The translations under genes were made by a program, and so were the position numbers. From the NCBI GenBank assembly GCA_034435675.1, contig DAOTWP010000166.1, forward strand, positions 1 through 23,869: a stretch of DNA of 23,869 bases, given 5' to 3'. The notes beneath the pieces are model-generated. The model saw only the letters and a program-made list of their open reading frames with translations, was not told the origin of the DNA and made no database searches. The DNA comes from DAOTWP01 sp034435675 (GTDB lineage: Bacteria; Chloroflexota; Anaerolineae; Aggregatilineales; Phototrophicaceae). Each line of letters begins with the position of its first letter. The first letter of the stretch is position 1. Below are positions 7,235 to 15,153 of this stretch, in pieces.

Positions 7235-9226
7235 CTAATCAGCCAGCGTTTCCATTTCCAGATAGTCTGTGTGGATGATGTCAGTTTCTTCGATTCCAAT
7301 CATGCGAATCAACTCACGAATCATGTCAGCTTTGTTTTCAGCGTCACGCGCAGACCATGTGCGGCTCTTGATTTCAATGAAGGTGTTCGGCTGTGTCAGT
7401 TCGGGCTTGAGCACACGATCCACGTTGACGAAAAACAGCACGTCGAAATACTCCACACGCCAGCGGCGGCGATCCTTTTGCAGTTCGCGCACTTCTGACG
7501 CCTGAAAATACTCGCGGTAGAAGCGCAGTGGACGATCTGCGGGCGCGATGAAGCGCGAGTGTGACAGCAGAATGGTTGAGTGGAATTCGCGCTCTTTCGT
7601 CGGCATCGTATACGTCAGCCGGGTACGTACAGACTGCACGCTGCCTTTTTCATCGAGCCGGTCATCCTCCCGGTACCGCACGCGCCCCATCTGCGGGTCG
7701 GGAAAGATAAAATAGGTGTCGTACTGGCGGTAATGGACTTCGCGTGTGATTTGCAGGTTGGGCAGCGTCAGCAATTTGTCCACGATGCTCTCATCGCGCA
7801 GCACCGCTTTCATCTGCACTTCAAAACTCTCGCTGCGTTCAACATCATTGCTGACTGCGACCAGTTTGCTAAGGACATCGCCTTCGCGGGCGGTGACAAA
7901 GGTACCGACTTCGGCAGCGTAGACCCGCGCCTGTTCCAGCAGCGCGGGTTCGTCCAGCGTCAGCAGTTGGCGCTCTTTCATCAGCCACGCGCCGTTAACC
8001 AGCACATGACTCACATCATTGGCTTTGCCCGCGTAGACAATGCGCGAATAGACCGCGTCGCTGTTGGCGTCGAAGTGCGGCATGTTGTGAACCGGCTCGG
8101 CGTTCAGGATCGTAATGTCTGCCAGCTTGCCCGGTTCCAGACTGCCGATTTTGTCCTCCAGTTGCAGCGCCTTTGCCCCGGCGCGGGTCGCCATGTAGAG
8201 CGCCTGACGTGCTGGGAGCGCGGTGGGGTCTTCTGTCGCCACTTTGGCAAGAAACGCCGCCAACCGCATCTCCTCGAACATATCCAGATCGTTATTGCTG
8301 GCAGGACCATCCGTACCCAGCGCGACGGTAATGCCGTGTTCGAGCATCTGCTGGATTTTGGCAATTCCGCTGGCAAGCTTGAGATTTGCCGAAGGGCAGT
8401 GCGCCACAGCAGCGTTATGTTTGGCAAGCGTGCGCATCTCAAATTCGTCAATATGGACGCAGTGTGCCGCCAGCACCGGCGCTTCCAGCAGCCCGACATC
8501 CTTGACCCAGGGCACAACCGACTTGCCGTAAATCTCAAGGCTGTCATCAACTTCCTGACGTGTCTCGGCGATATGCGTCAGCAGCGGCACGCCAAATTCC
8601 AGCGCCAGTTCAGTGCATTTTTGCAGTGTAATGTCCGTGTTAGAATAGGGCGCATGCGGCGCAACTGCCGGGGTAATCAGCGGATGCCCGCGCCACTGCT
8701 CGATGAAACGGCGCGTATTGGCGAGGCTTTCATCATAGCTTTCGGCATCCGGCGCAGGAAACTTGAGGATAGTCTGCCCCAGCACCGCCCGCATACCCGC
8801 CGCTGCTGTCGCTTCGGCGATGTCCCCTTCGAAGTAGTACATGTCCGCAAAGGTTGTCACGCCGCCGCGAATCATCTCTGCGCAGGCAATGCCTGTGCCC
8901 AACTGGCAAAATTCCGGGCTGACGAATTCGCGTTCTGTGGGCATGATATAGCCCATCAGCCAGACATCCAGCCGGAGGTCATCCGCCAGCCCGCGCAGCA
9001 GGGTCATCGGAACGTGCGTATGGGCATTAACCAGACCTGGCATAATAACATGCCGCGAACAATCAACAATCTCCGGCGCACTGTACCGGGCGAGAATCGA
9101 CTCGGTGCTGCCCACCGCGACAATCTGTGCCCCCCGAATGGCAACTGCGCCGTCATGGAACACATCAAACACGGTGTTCATTGTGACGACTGTGCCACTG
9201 CGCAAAATTATGTCCACCTGTTGCAT
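7235..9226 (-). CDS. MTA/SAH deaminase-like amidohydrolase fused to a CYTH domain
   Basis: This 663-residue fusion has two parts. Residues 1 to about 440 are an amidohydrolase of the 5'-methylthioadenosine/S-adenosylhomocysteine deaminase type. Metal and catalytic residues are visible: His69 and His71 (NAHTHVP), His191 (APHAPYS), His218 and Glu221 (THIAETR), His255 and Asp306 (LGTDGP). Residues 465-663 look like a CYTH domain. There, EVQMK (469-473) stands at the ExExK position, followed by DTYF, RVRYRE (515-520), TRLTYT (535-540), and FIEIKSRTWS (616-625). The frame runs upstream to 9445, but ATG 9226 has GGAGGT four bases before it and follows the predicted promoter, so it is chosen. CYTH enzymes act on triphosphates (thiamine triphosphatase, class IV adenylate cyclase). 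Whether both halves are active is unknown. The second Glu of ExExK is Gln471. Confidence 0.85.
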   Translation of the reverse strand: MQQVDIILRSGTVVTMNTVFDVFHDGAVAIRGAQIVAVGSTESILARYSAPEIVDCSRHVIMPGLVNAHTHVPMTLLRGLADDLRLDVWLMGYIMPTEREFVSPEFCQLGTGIACAEMIRGGVTTFADMYYFEGDIAEATAAAGMRAVLGQTILKFPAPDAESYDESLANTRRFIEQWRGHPLITPAVAPHAPYSNTDITLQKCTELALEFGVPLLTHIAETRQEVDDSLEIYGKSVVPWVKDVGLLEAPVLAAHCVHIDEFEMRTLAKHNAAVAHCPSANLKLASGIAKIQQMLEHGITVALGTDGPASNNDLDMFEEMRLAAFLAKVATEDPTALPARQALYMATRAGAKALQLEDKIGSLEPGKLADITILNAEPVHNMPHFDANSDAVYSRIVYAGKANDVSHVLVNGAWLMKERQLLTLDEPALLEQARVYAAEVGTFVTAREGDVLSKLVAVSNDVERSESFEVQMKAVLRDESIVDKLLTLPNLQITREVHYRQYDTYFIFPDPQMGRVRYREDDRLDEKGSVQSVRTRLTYTMPTKEREFHSTILLSHSRFIAPADRPLRFYREYFQASEVRELQKDRRRWRVEYFDVLFFVNVDRVLKPELTQPNTFIEIKSRTWSARDAENKADMIRELIRMIGIEETDIIHTDYLEMETLAD

Positions 9227-9268
9227 TTTTACCTCCAAGTACCTCCGCCGTCTGTAACGGGCGAAAAT

Positions 9269-9296
9269 TTGCGGGATTATAGCGCCTGTGTACACT
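9269..9296 (+). promoter_or_regulatory. Weak candidate promoter for the membrane-EEP gene
   Basis: TTGCGG (9269-9274) and TACACT (9291-9296) are 16 bases apart on the plus strand. They overlap the opposing promoter on the other strand. If used, transcription would start near 9303, giving about 50 bases of leader. Both boxes are imperfect. Confidence 0.3.
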
Positions 9297-9303
9297 TTGT
9301 CCA
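9276..9303 (-). promoter_or_regulatory. Sigma-70-type promoter of the deaminase-CYTH gene
   Basis: On the minus strand, TGGACA (9298-9303) and a perfect TATAAT (9276-9281) are separated by 16 bases. The predicted start near 9269 leaves a leader of about 43 bases, ending in a GGAGGT ribosome binding site before the ATG at 9226. Confidence 0.65.
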
Positions 9304-9351
9304 GTGGACTTAAATACAGCTTAACTCGTGCAACACATTGAAGGGAACGCA

Positions 9352-11475
9352 ATGCAACAGCGTTTACGCGCGCTTTTTCGGCTACGCCCACAACATCTCT
9401 ATACACTTGAAGCCGTGCTGACCGGCGTGATGTTTTTGCAGGCACTGCGCTTTCTGGTGCCCATGCTCTACAGCCGCATCGAGGGCGCGGCAGTTGTGGC
9501 CAGCCTGCCCGCCGACATCCTTACGCCCGAAATGCTGACCGCTGCCAACCCGGCGGTGGTCAGTGTCGAAATCACATTGCTGCTGCTGGTGCTGCTGCTG
9601 CCAGTGCTGGCAGTGCCGCTGGCACGTCTGCGCGAACTGCTCATTGCCGGTGTGGTCGTGACCGCCGTCGGGCGCGCCCTGCTAAATCTCGAAACCCCGC
9701 TGACACCGACAACCGGCGCGATTATTGCGACTGCCGGTGGTTTGCTGTATTTCGCTATGCTTGTGCGGCACCGTGCTCAGACGATTCCGCTGATGCTGTG
9801 CCTGACGCTGGCGGCTGACCAGATGTTCCGGGCGGTAGGCAACACGTTCGACCCATCATGGTCCGCCAGTTATCGCAATATTCAACTGGGGGTTTCTGCG
9901 GCAGCGGTGCTGATCAGCCTGCTCAGTTACGCCGTGCAGGGGCGCAGTATGCGCGGCAACCGCCTGAATGTTACGCCGGATCAAGGACTGCTGCCATTTA
10001 CCGGCGGAATCGGGTTTGGGGCGCTGTTGTTCCTGCAAGTGGCGCTGCTAAACATGCCCAACGCCATCGCCGGGCGTGCCAATACCGATTACACGAGCTT
10101 TGTGCCGGCGCTGATGGCAGCAACCCTACTGCCGCTGGTACCATGGGTGCGCGGGCAGGCGCGGGCGTTTATCGCCCTGTTTGACAGCAGCGTGCGCGGC
10201 TGGATCTGGATGCTGCTCATTGGACTGCTGATTGTCATCGGCACACGCTTTCAGGGTGTAATCGGCGGCGCAGCGCTGGTGGCGGCGCAGTTCTGCGCAA
10301 CCCTGCTGTGGTGGTGGCTGGTACGCCCGCGCGGCGAAAAAGAACGCAGTTTGGGTGGCTTGTGGCTGGCGGTGGGCATGCTGCTGTTCGCGCTGCTGGT
10401 CGCGGCAGACCTGTTCACCTATAACTATGCTTATGTGCGCAGCTTCGCACGCGAAGTGGATTTCCTGAATTACCTTCTGCTGCCGCTGATTCGTGGGTTT
10501 CGCGGTATGGGGCTGGCAGTGCTGCTGGTGACAACCCTGCTCGCCGCCCTGCCGATGATTCAGGCACGCCGCAGACTGCCCTGGCTGAGTGGCACTCAGG
10601 CACGCCCGCTGCTGACCGGGCGGCGCTCGCTGGCGGCGTTCGCGCTGACGGCGGCAATGAGCGTGGGAGCCGCCTATGCAGCCCGCCCTCCGCTGGTGCA
10701 GGGCTTAACCGGGGTCGAGGCGCTGCGCATTGGCACCTACAACATTCATGCGGGCTTCAGTGAATTTTTCACGTATGAGCTTAGCGGGATTGCCGACGCG
10801 ATTGTCACCAGCGGGGTGGATGTTGTGCTGCTTCAGGAAATCGAAGCGGGGCGGTTGACGAGTTTTGGGGTGGACCAACCCCTATGGCTGGCGCGGCGAC
10901 TAGGCATGGATGTGCGCTTTTATGCCACCAACGAAGGGCTGCATGGGCTGGCAGTGCTCTCGCGCACGCCGATTGTCTTTGACGACGGTTTCCCGCTGAC
11001 CAGCGTCGGACAGCAGACCGGCGTGCAGCGGGTGCAGGTACGCCCGAACACGGATGTAGACATCGTCACGATTTACAACACATGGCTGGGACTGCTGGTG
11101 CAGCCGATCAACACAGACCCGAATGCCCGCGCTATCGCCATGCAGGAACAGGATCAGCAGCGACAACTGGGCGAAATCCTGAGCCTGATTCGCTTGCAGG
11201 ATCCCAACTGGTTTCTGGCGCGGCTGGTCATCGGCGGCACGTTTAACAATATTCCGGATAGCCCGCTGCTGGATGAACTGCGTGGCAGCGGCTACTGTGA
11301 TCCGTTCGCTGATTTGCCGCTTGAGATCACGGCGACGCTGCGGCGCACCGGACAGATTGCCCGGTTGGATTATCTGTGGACACTGAACCTGGACTGCCGG
11401 GGCGGCACAGGCGTAATTCGCAGCAGCGCCTCCGATCATGAACTGGCATTTGCGTTCCTGGACTTGACCCCCTGA
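9352..11475 (+). CDS. Polytopic membrane protein with C-terminal degenerate EEP (endonuclease/exonuclease/phosphatase) domain
   Basis: This 707-residue protein has roughly ten to eleven hydrophobic segments over residues 20-450, then a likely extracytoplasmic or peripheral EEP domain from about 459. EEP landmarks are TYNIHAG (Asn464), LQEIE (Glu496), RLDYLW, and SDH (694-696). Two usually conserved sites differ. The GDFN motif reads GTFN (629-632, Asp to Thr), and the NTHL-type position reads NTWL (His to Trp at 578). Catalysis may therefore be lost or altered. ATG 9352, with GAAGGGA upstream, is preferred over the in-frame GTG at 9328. EEP proteins include DNases, sphingomyelinases and phosphodiesterases, and the substrate here is unknown. 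The gene is divergent from the deaminase-CYTH gene and convergent with rnc. Confidence 0.8.
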   Translation: MQQRLRALFRLRPQHLYTLEAVLTGVMFLQALRFLVPMLYSRIEGAAVVASLPADILTPEMLTAANPAVVSVEITLLLLVLLLPVLAVPLARLRELLIAGVVVTAVGRALLNLETPLTPTTGAIIATAGGLLYFAMLVRHRAQTIPLMLCLTLAADQMFRAVGNTFDPSWSASYRNIQLGVSAAAVLISLLSYAVQGRSMRGNRLNVTPDQGLLPFTGGIGFGALLFLQVALLNMPNAIAGRANTDYTSFVPALMAATLLPLVPWVRGQARAFIALFDSSVRGWIWMLLIGLLIVIGTRFQGVIGGAALVAAQFCATLLWWWLVRPRGEKERSLGGLWLAVGMLLFALLVAADLFTYNYAYVRSFAREVDFLNYLLLPLIRGFRGMGLAVLLVTTLLAALPMIQARRRLPWLSGTQARPLLTGRRSLAAFALTAAMSVGAAYAARPPLVQGLTGVEALRIGTYNIHAGFSEFFTYELSGIADAIVTSGVDVVLLQEIEAGRLTSFGVDQPLWLARRLGMDVRFYATNEGLHGLAVLSRTPIVFDDGFPLTSVGQQTGVQRVQVRPNTDVDIVTIYNTWLGLLVQPINTDPNARAIAMQEQDQQRQLGEILSLIRLQDPNWFLARLVIGGTFNNIPDSPLLDELRGSGYCDPFADLPLEITATLRRTGQIARLDYLWTLNLDCRGGTGVIRSSASDHELAFAFLDLTP

Positions 11476-11484
11476 CGTCAGGGG
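11469..11484. terminator. Palindromic hairpin overlapping the membrane-EEP stop codon
   Basis: CCCCTGACGTCAGGGG is a perfect 16-bp palindrome, giving a 6-bp G-C-rich stem with an ACGT loop. It contains the TGA stop at 11473-11475 and lies 12 bases beyond the convergent rnc stop. No clear T-tract follows. A bidirectional terminator role is likely from position but unproven. Confidence 0.45.
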
Positions 11485-11496
11485 CAGGGGGCGGTG

Positions 11497-12264
11497 CTAG
11501 GGCTGTGTCTGTGCGCTTTCGCCGGGTTGGGGCTGCACCTCATGGGCAGGCGGCGGGTTGCTCTGCACATTTTCGAGCGCCTGCCGCGCGGCAGACTGCG
11601 CCGCTGCCTGTTTGCTTCTGCCACTGCCACGCCCGATGATCTCCCCACCGACGGTCACTTCCACCCAGAATTCCTTGCTGTGATCGGGACCGGACTCTGC
11701 CACTGTGCGATAGCTGGGCGTGGTGTTATGCATCGCCTGACTCCACTCCTGCAGGCGACTGCGCGCATCCTTATGCAGCGCTTCGACCAACACCCGTTCC
11801 AGCAGTTCGCTCAACCGGGGCAGCACAAACTGCTTGACTGCCTCCAGCCCTTGATCCTCGTAAATTGCGCCGATCAGCGCCTCGAACGTGCGGCACAGAT
11901 TGTTAATGCGCGTTCTGCCGCCGCTTGCCTCTTCGCCCTTGCCGATTAGCAGAACAGCACCGATGTCAATCGCGCCGCCCAGCTCAGCAAGTGCTTCGGT
12001 GCGTACCAGCGCAGCGCGCAGGCGGGTCAGCTTGCCTTCGGACATTTCCGGGTAGCGTTGATAGAGCATATCGGCAGTCACGAAATCGAGGATCGCATCG
12101 CCCAGGAATTCGAGGCGTTCGTTATCCTGAAGCGTGTCATCATCGGTTTCGTTCAGATACGAGCGATGGGTCAGTGCCCGGCGCAGCAGCGCGGGGTCAA
12201 CAAAATCTACCCCGATCTTGCTTTGAAATTCAGCTAAATTCATCAGGCTCGTTTCAGCCTCCAT
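11497..12264 (-). CDS. rnc: Ribonuclease III (Asp-to-Arg change in the second metal-site motif)
   Basis: This 255-residue double-strand-specific endoribonuclease processes rRNA precursors and structured RNAs. The signature NERLEFLGDAILD (48-60) keeps the acidic residues equivalent to E. coli Glu38, Glu41 and Asp45. The second catalytic segment, usually L-A-D-x-x-E-A, reads LCRTFEAL (123-130). The Glu matching E. coli Glu117 is Glu128, but the position of Asp114 is Arg125. A dsRNA-binding domain follows (about 168-234), then a Pro/Gln-rich tail of about 20 residues. ATG 12264 is chosen because GAAGG lies eight bases upstream. The frame continues to a GTG at 12279, and a later ATG at 12243 has its GGAGG too far away. 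The gene is downstream of fabF, separated by a hairpin. Confidence 0.92.
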   Translation of the reverse strand: MEAETSLMNLAEFQSKIGVDFVDPALLRRALTHRSYLNETDDDTLQDNERLEFLGDAILDFVTADMLYQRYPEMSEGKLTRLRAALVRTEALAELGGAIDIGAVLLIGKGEEASGGRTRINNLCRTFEALIGAIYEDQGLEAVKQFVLPRLSELLERVLVEALHKDARSRLQEWSQAMHNTTPSYRTVAESGPDHSKEFWVEVTVGGEIIGRGSGRSKQAAAQSAARQALENVQSNPPPAHEVQPQPGESAQTQP

Positions 12265-12351
12265 GTGTGCCGCCTTCACAGTCTATGCGGTCGTTGCAGC
12301 GGCAGTGAACAGGTGAACCCTGCTATGCCGGCGTCCGCAATCGGGAAACAA

Positions 12352-12390
12352 TGCCGGGTGGAAAGAGGTGCTTGCCCGAACCACCCGGCA
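12352..12390 (-). terminator. Hairpin terminator after fabF
   Basis: TGCCGGGTGG (12352-12361) pairs perfectly with CCACCCGGCA (12381-12390), a 10-bp stem with a 19-base loop. On the minus strand it is followed by TTGTTT. It lies 56 bases past the fabF stop and 88 bases before the rnc start, so rnc may be partly uncoupled from fabF. Confidence 0.5.
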
Positions 12391-12445
12391 ATCCGGCAAA
12401 TGCTACAGCCGCCCGCGGCGAGCACGCCACTGCTACAGCGCGTGG

Positions 12446-13690
12446 TTAGTTCTCGAACGCCTTAAAGATCAACGATGTATTGTGCCCACCAAACCCGAAC
12501 GCATTCGACATCGCATAGGTGATCCTGTGATCGCGTGCGACATTGGGCACATAATCGAGGTCACACTCTGGATCAGGTTCTTCCAGATTGATCGTCGGCG
12601 GCACCACCTGATCGCGTATTGCCAGCAGGGCAAAGATGGCTTCCATGGCGGCGGTTGCGCCCATACAGTGCGCGACCATGCTCTTGGTCGAACTCATCGG
12701 GACGTTATACGCATGCTCACCGAAAACACGCTTTACCGCTTTGGTTTCAATCGTGTCATTGAGCTGCGTACCGGTGCCGTGCGCGTTGATGTACTGAATG
12801 TCTTCGGGGTTAAGCTGGGCATCTTCCAGCGCCTCGCTCATGGCGGCGGCGGCGCCACGCCCGTCCGGGTCCGGGGCGGTCATGTGATAAGCATCGGACG
12901 AAGAACTGTAACCGACCACTTCGCCCAGGATATTCGCGCCGCGCCGTTTCGCGAATTCCAGTTCTTCCAACGCCAGCACGCCCGCGCCCTCGCCAAAAAC
13001 CAGCCCGGTGCGGCTCTTGTCGAACGGGCGACAGCCCAGTTCGGGACGTGCATTTTCATGCGAACACGCGCCCGCCCGGTCAAAACTGGCAATGCCAATC
13101 GGGATAATCGGGGCTTCTGCGGCGCCAGCAAGCACCTGATCCAGCTTGCCGATGCGGATAAATTCAAACGCCATGCCAATCGAGTCTGCTCCGGTGGCAC
13201 AGGCGGAAACCGGCGTGTAGGAGGGACCGGTCGCGCCGATCATGATGCTAACCAGATTGCTGCCGCCGTTCGCCATAACCATCGGGATACCAAATGGATT
13301 GACCCGGCGTGGGTCTTTGGTTTCAAACAGCATCAGCGATTCGTCATACAGCCGCTCGATGCCGCCAATTGCCGAGCCGATGATCGTCCCGGCACGATGA
13401 CGGCGATCTTCCGGCACTTCAAAGCCGGAATTCTCAATCGCTTCCTTTGCGGCAGCAATCAGGAACTGCTGGTACAGTGACCGACGGCGAATTTCCTTAT
13501 GGGGAATATATTTTTCTGCCACCCAGTTTTTGACCTCGGCGGCAATTTTGACTGCATAATCTGTCGTATCAAAGCGGGTGATGTGGGCAATGCCGCTTTT
13601 GCCGGCTTTGATTGCTTGCCATGTCTCATCAACCCCCTGACCTACCGGAGTGACCATCCCGATGCCGGTCACAACCACTCGTCTTGTCAT
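12446..13690 (-). CDS. fabF: 3-oxoacyl-[acyl-carrier-protein] synthase II
   Basis: This 414-residue condensing enzyme elongates acyl-ACP with malonyl-ACP in type II fatty acid synthesis. The thiolase-fold catalytic triad is intact: Cys164 (VSACATGA), His304 (NAHGTGT) and His341 (SMVAHCMGA), with Lys336 also present. The length matches the family. ATG 13690 has AGGAG seven bases upstream and starts the standard MTRRVVVTGIG N-terminus. The frame runs on to 13711 without a better start. No other fatty acid synthesis gene (acpP, fabG, fabD) is adjacent, whereas fabF and rnc are often near acpP in other bacteria. That pairing is kept here without acpP. A candidate promoter lies at 13721-13749. Confidence 0.96.
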   Translation of the reverse strand: MTRRVVVTGIGMVTPVGQGVDETWQAIKAGKSGIAHITRFDTTDYAVKIAAEVKNWVAEKYIPHKEIRRRSLYQQFLIAAAKEAIENSGFEVPEDRRHRAGTIIGSAIGGIERLYDESLMLFETKDPRRVNPFGIPMVMANGGSNLVSIMIGATGPSYTPVSACATGADSIGMAFEFIRIGKLDQVLAGAAEAPIIPIGIASFDRAGACSHENARPELGCRPFDKSRTGLVFGEGAGVLALEELEFAKRRGANILGEVVGYSSSSDAYHMTAPDPDGRGAAAAMSEALEDAQLNPEDIQYINAHGTGTQLNDTIETKAVKRVFGEHAYNVPMSSTKSMVAHCMGATAAMEAIFALLAIRDQVVPPTINLEEPDPECDLDYVPNVARDHRITYAMSNAFGFGGHNTSLIFKAFEN

Positions 13691-13720
13691 GCCCAGACTC
13701 CTCTGTCGCATTGAATAGTG

Positions 13721-13749
13721 TCTATATTGAAAAACTCAGCCGTAGTCGA
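13721..13749 (-). promoter_or_regulatory. Candidate fabF promoter
   Basis: On the minus strand, TCGACT (13744-13749) is followed after 17 bases by TATAGA (13721-13726), with an AT-rich spacer. The start would be near 13714, giving a short leader of about 24 bases that contains the AGGAG ribosome binding site. Confidence 0.4.
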
Positions 13750-13865
13750 AGATGCGCGGGCAGGGTACTTGCTGTGCTGCCCCCACGCCAGCCTGCGCCC
13801 GTATAACACAATGCCGCGCGCAGCCTGTGTCCAGGATGATATTGTAGCAAAACGCCTGCCAATTT

Positions 13866-14597
13866 CTACGAACGTTTATCCGCCGGGGTAGGTGTATAAT
13901 GTCCTTCAACCCACGACGCTCCCTGCGGAGCGACTTCTTTTTTCCAGACCGGCACAATCTCTTTAAGCCGGTCAATGCCGAAACGCGCCGCCTCAAAACA
14001 GCCCTGATCGCGGTGCCCGGACGAGCAGGCAATCAGCACTGTATTCTGCCCAACATGAAGCGTGCCGATGCGCTGCATGATGGCGATCCCCTGCACCAGC
14101 GGGTAGCGCTCGCGGATTTCGGCGGCTACCTGGCGCATCTTTGCCAGTGCCATTGGCGCATATGCCTCGTATTCGAGATGTTCGGTCTGGCGCGTGCCTG
14201 CATCTGCATGGGTTTCGCCACGTACCATCCCGCTAAAGATGCACAGCGCACCAGTCGCAGCAGTCGTGATCTGCGCGCTGAGATCGTCAAGATCAACCGG
14301 CGCGTCTGCCAGCAGAAACACTTCCGGCTGCTGCGGGTCGGGCGTGCCGCTGCCGCCGCTAACCGGCGGGAAAAACGCCACCTCGTCCCCATCTTTAATG
14401 GGATCCTGGGCGAAGGCGTATTCCTCGTTCACGGCGGCAATCGCGCTTGCCAGGTTCGCTTCCATCTGCGGATGCAGTGCCACCAACGCGCGCCGTACAG
14501 TATCTACAGTTGCCGCGCCCGGTAGCAGTTGCAGCGTCAGACGGCTTTGCCCGGCAAGGTCTTTGAGTGTTGCAAACAACAGGACGGTGATTTTCAT
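13866..14597 (-). CDS. Molybdopterin synthase MoaD-MoaE fusion
   Basis: This 243-residue protein joins both subunits of molybdopterin synthase, which puts two sulfurs onto cyclic pyranopterin monophosphate. Residues 1-82 are MoaD-like (ubiquitin fold) and end in FFPPVSGG (75-82), where Gly81-Gly82 is the usual C-terminus that becomes a thiocarboxylate. Here it is followed by a linker and MoaE (about 94-243), which carries GHRDQGCFEA (194-203) and Lys212, Lys219 and Lys220 (DRLKEIVPVWKKE). ATG 14597 has AGGGG upstream. An earlier ATG at 14621 lacks one. The mycobacterial MoaX fusion is known to need cleavage after this Gly pair, so the same is expected here. It lies 64 bases downstream of moaC in the same direction. 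Confidence 0.92.
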   Translation of the reverse strand: MKITVLLFATLKDLAGQSRLTLQLLPGAATVDTVRRALVALHPQMEANLASAIAAVNEEYAFAQDPIKDGDEVAFFPPVSGGSGTPDPQQPEVFLLADAPVDLDDLSAQITTAATGALCIFSGMVRGETHADAGTRQTEHLEYEAYAPMALAKMRQVAAEIRERYPLVQGIAIMQRIGTLHVGQNTVLIACSSGHRDQGCFEAARFGIDRLKEIVPVWKKEVAPQGASWVEGHYTPTPADKRS

Positions 14598-14661
14598 AGG
14601 TCTGCCCCTGATTTCGTTCATAGCATGCTGTCATGTCGCGGCTGCCCGCAGGCACACTGCC

Positions 14662-15153
14662 TCATGGCACTTCCGGCGCAGCGACATAATTGCCGCGCTG
14701 CCCGCCGCGTTTCTCCAGCAGGCGAATATCACTCAGACGCATTTCACGATCCACAGCTTTCGCCATGTCATACACCGTCAGCGCGGCAACGCTGACAGCC
14801 GTAAGCGCTTCCATTTCGACCCCGGTTTTGCCGATTGTGCGCGCTGTCGCGGTGATGTGCAGGGCGTCCTGCTGCTCGTCCAATGTCAGGTCAATCTCAA
14901 TATGGGTCAATGGAAGAGGATGGCACAGGGGGATCAATTCCGCTGTGCGCTTCGCTCCCATAATGCCTGCAATCCGCGCAACGGTCAAGACATCGCCTTT
15001 TTTGAGCGCCCCTTCCCGGATCAGCCGCAGAGTCCCCGCACGCATGTAGACCGTGCCAGCGGCAACTGCCACACGCTCGGTGTCGGGTTTTTCTCCAACA
15101 TCGACCATGCGTGCAGTACCCTGTTCGTCAAGATGTGTCAATCTGTCATCCAC
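14662..15153 (-). CDS. moaC: Cyclic pyranopterin monophosphate synthase
   Basis: This 163-residue enzyme converts 3',8-cyclo-7,8-dihydro-GTP (made by MoaA) into cyclic pyranopterin monophosphate, the substrate of molybdopterin synthase. Family motifs are intact: Lys51 in the ALKKGDV loop, LCHPL (76-80), and GKTGVEMEALTAVSVAALT (108-126) followed by Asp129 and neighbouring residues. The length is standard. It starts at GTG 15153, with GAGG about ten bases upstream, and no ATG lies nearby in frame. It precedes the MoaD-MoaE fusion. moaA is not in the window. Confidence 0.95.
   Translation of the reverse strand: MDDRLTHLDEQGTARMVDVGEKPDTERVAVAAGTVYMRAGTLRLIREGALKKGDVLTVARIAGIMGAKRTAELIPLCHPLPLTHIEIDLTLDEQQDALHITATARTIGKTGVEMEALTAVSVAALTVYDMAKAVDREMRLSDIRLLEKRGGQRGNYVAAPEVP

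Noticed and set aside
7580..9313. 577-codon open frame on the plus strand
   Set aside because: It is antisense to the deaminase-CYTH gene, has no recognisable domains and an atypical His/Arg/Gln-rich composition. It is a shadow of GC-rich coding DNA.
13758..13782. GGGCAG/CTGCCC hairpin downstream of the moaDE gene
   Set aside because: It has only six base pairs, a 13-base loop and no T-tract, so it is too weak to call a terminator.
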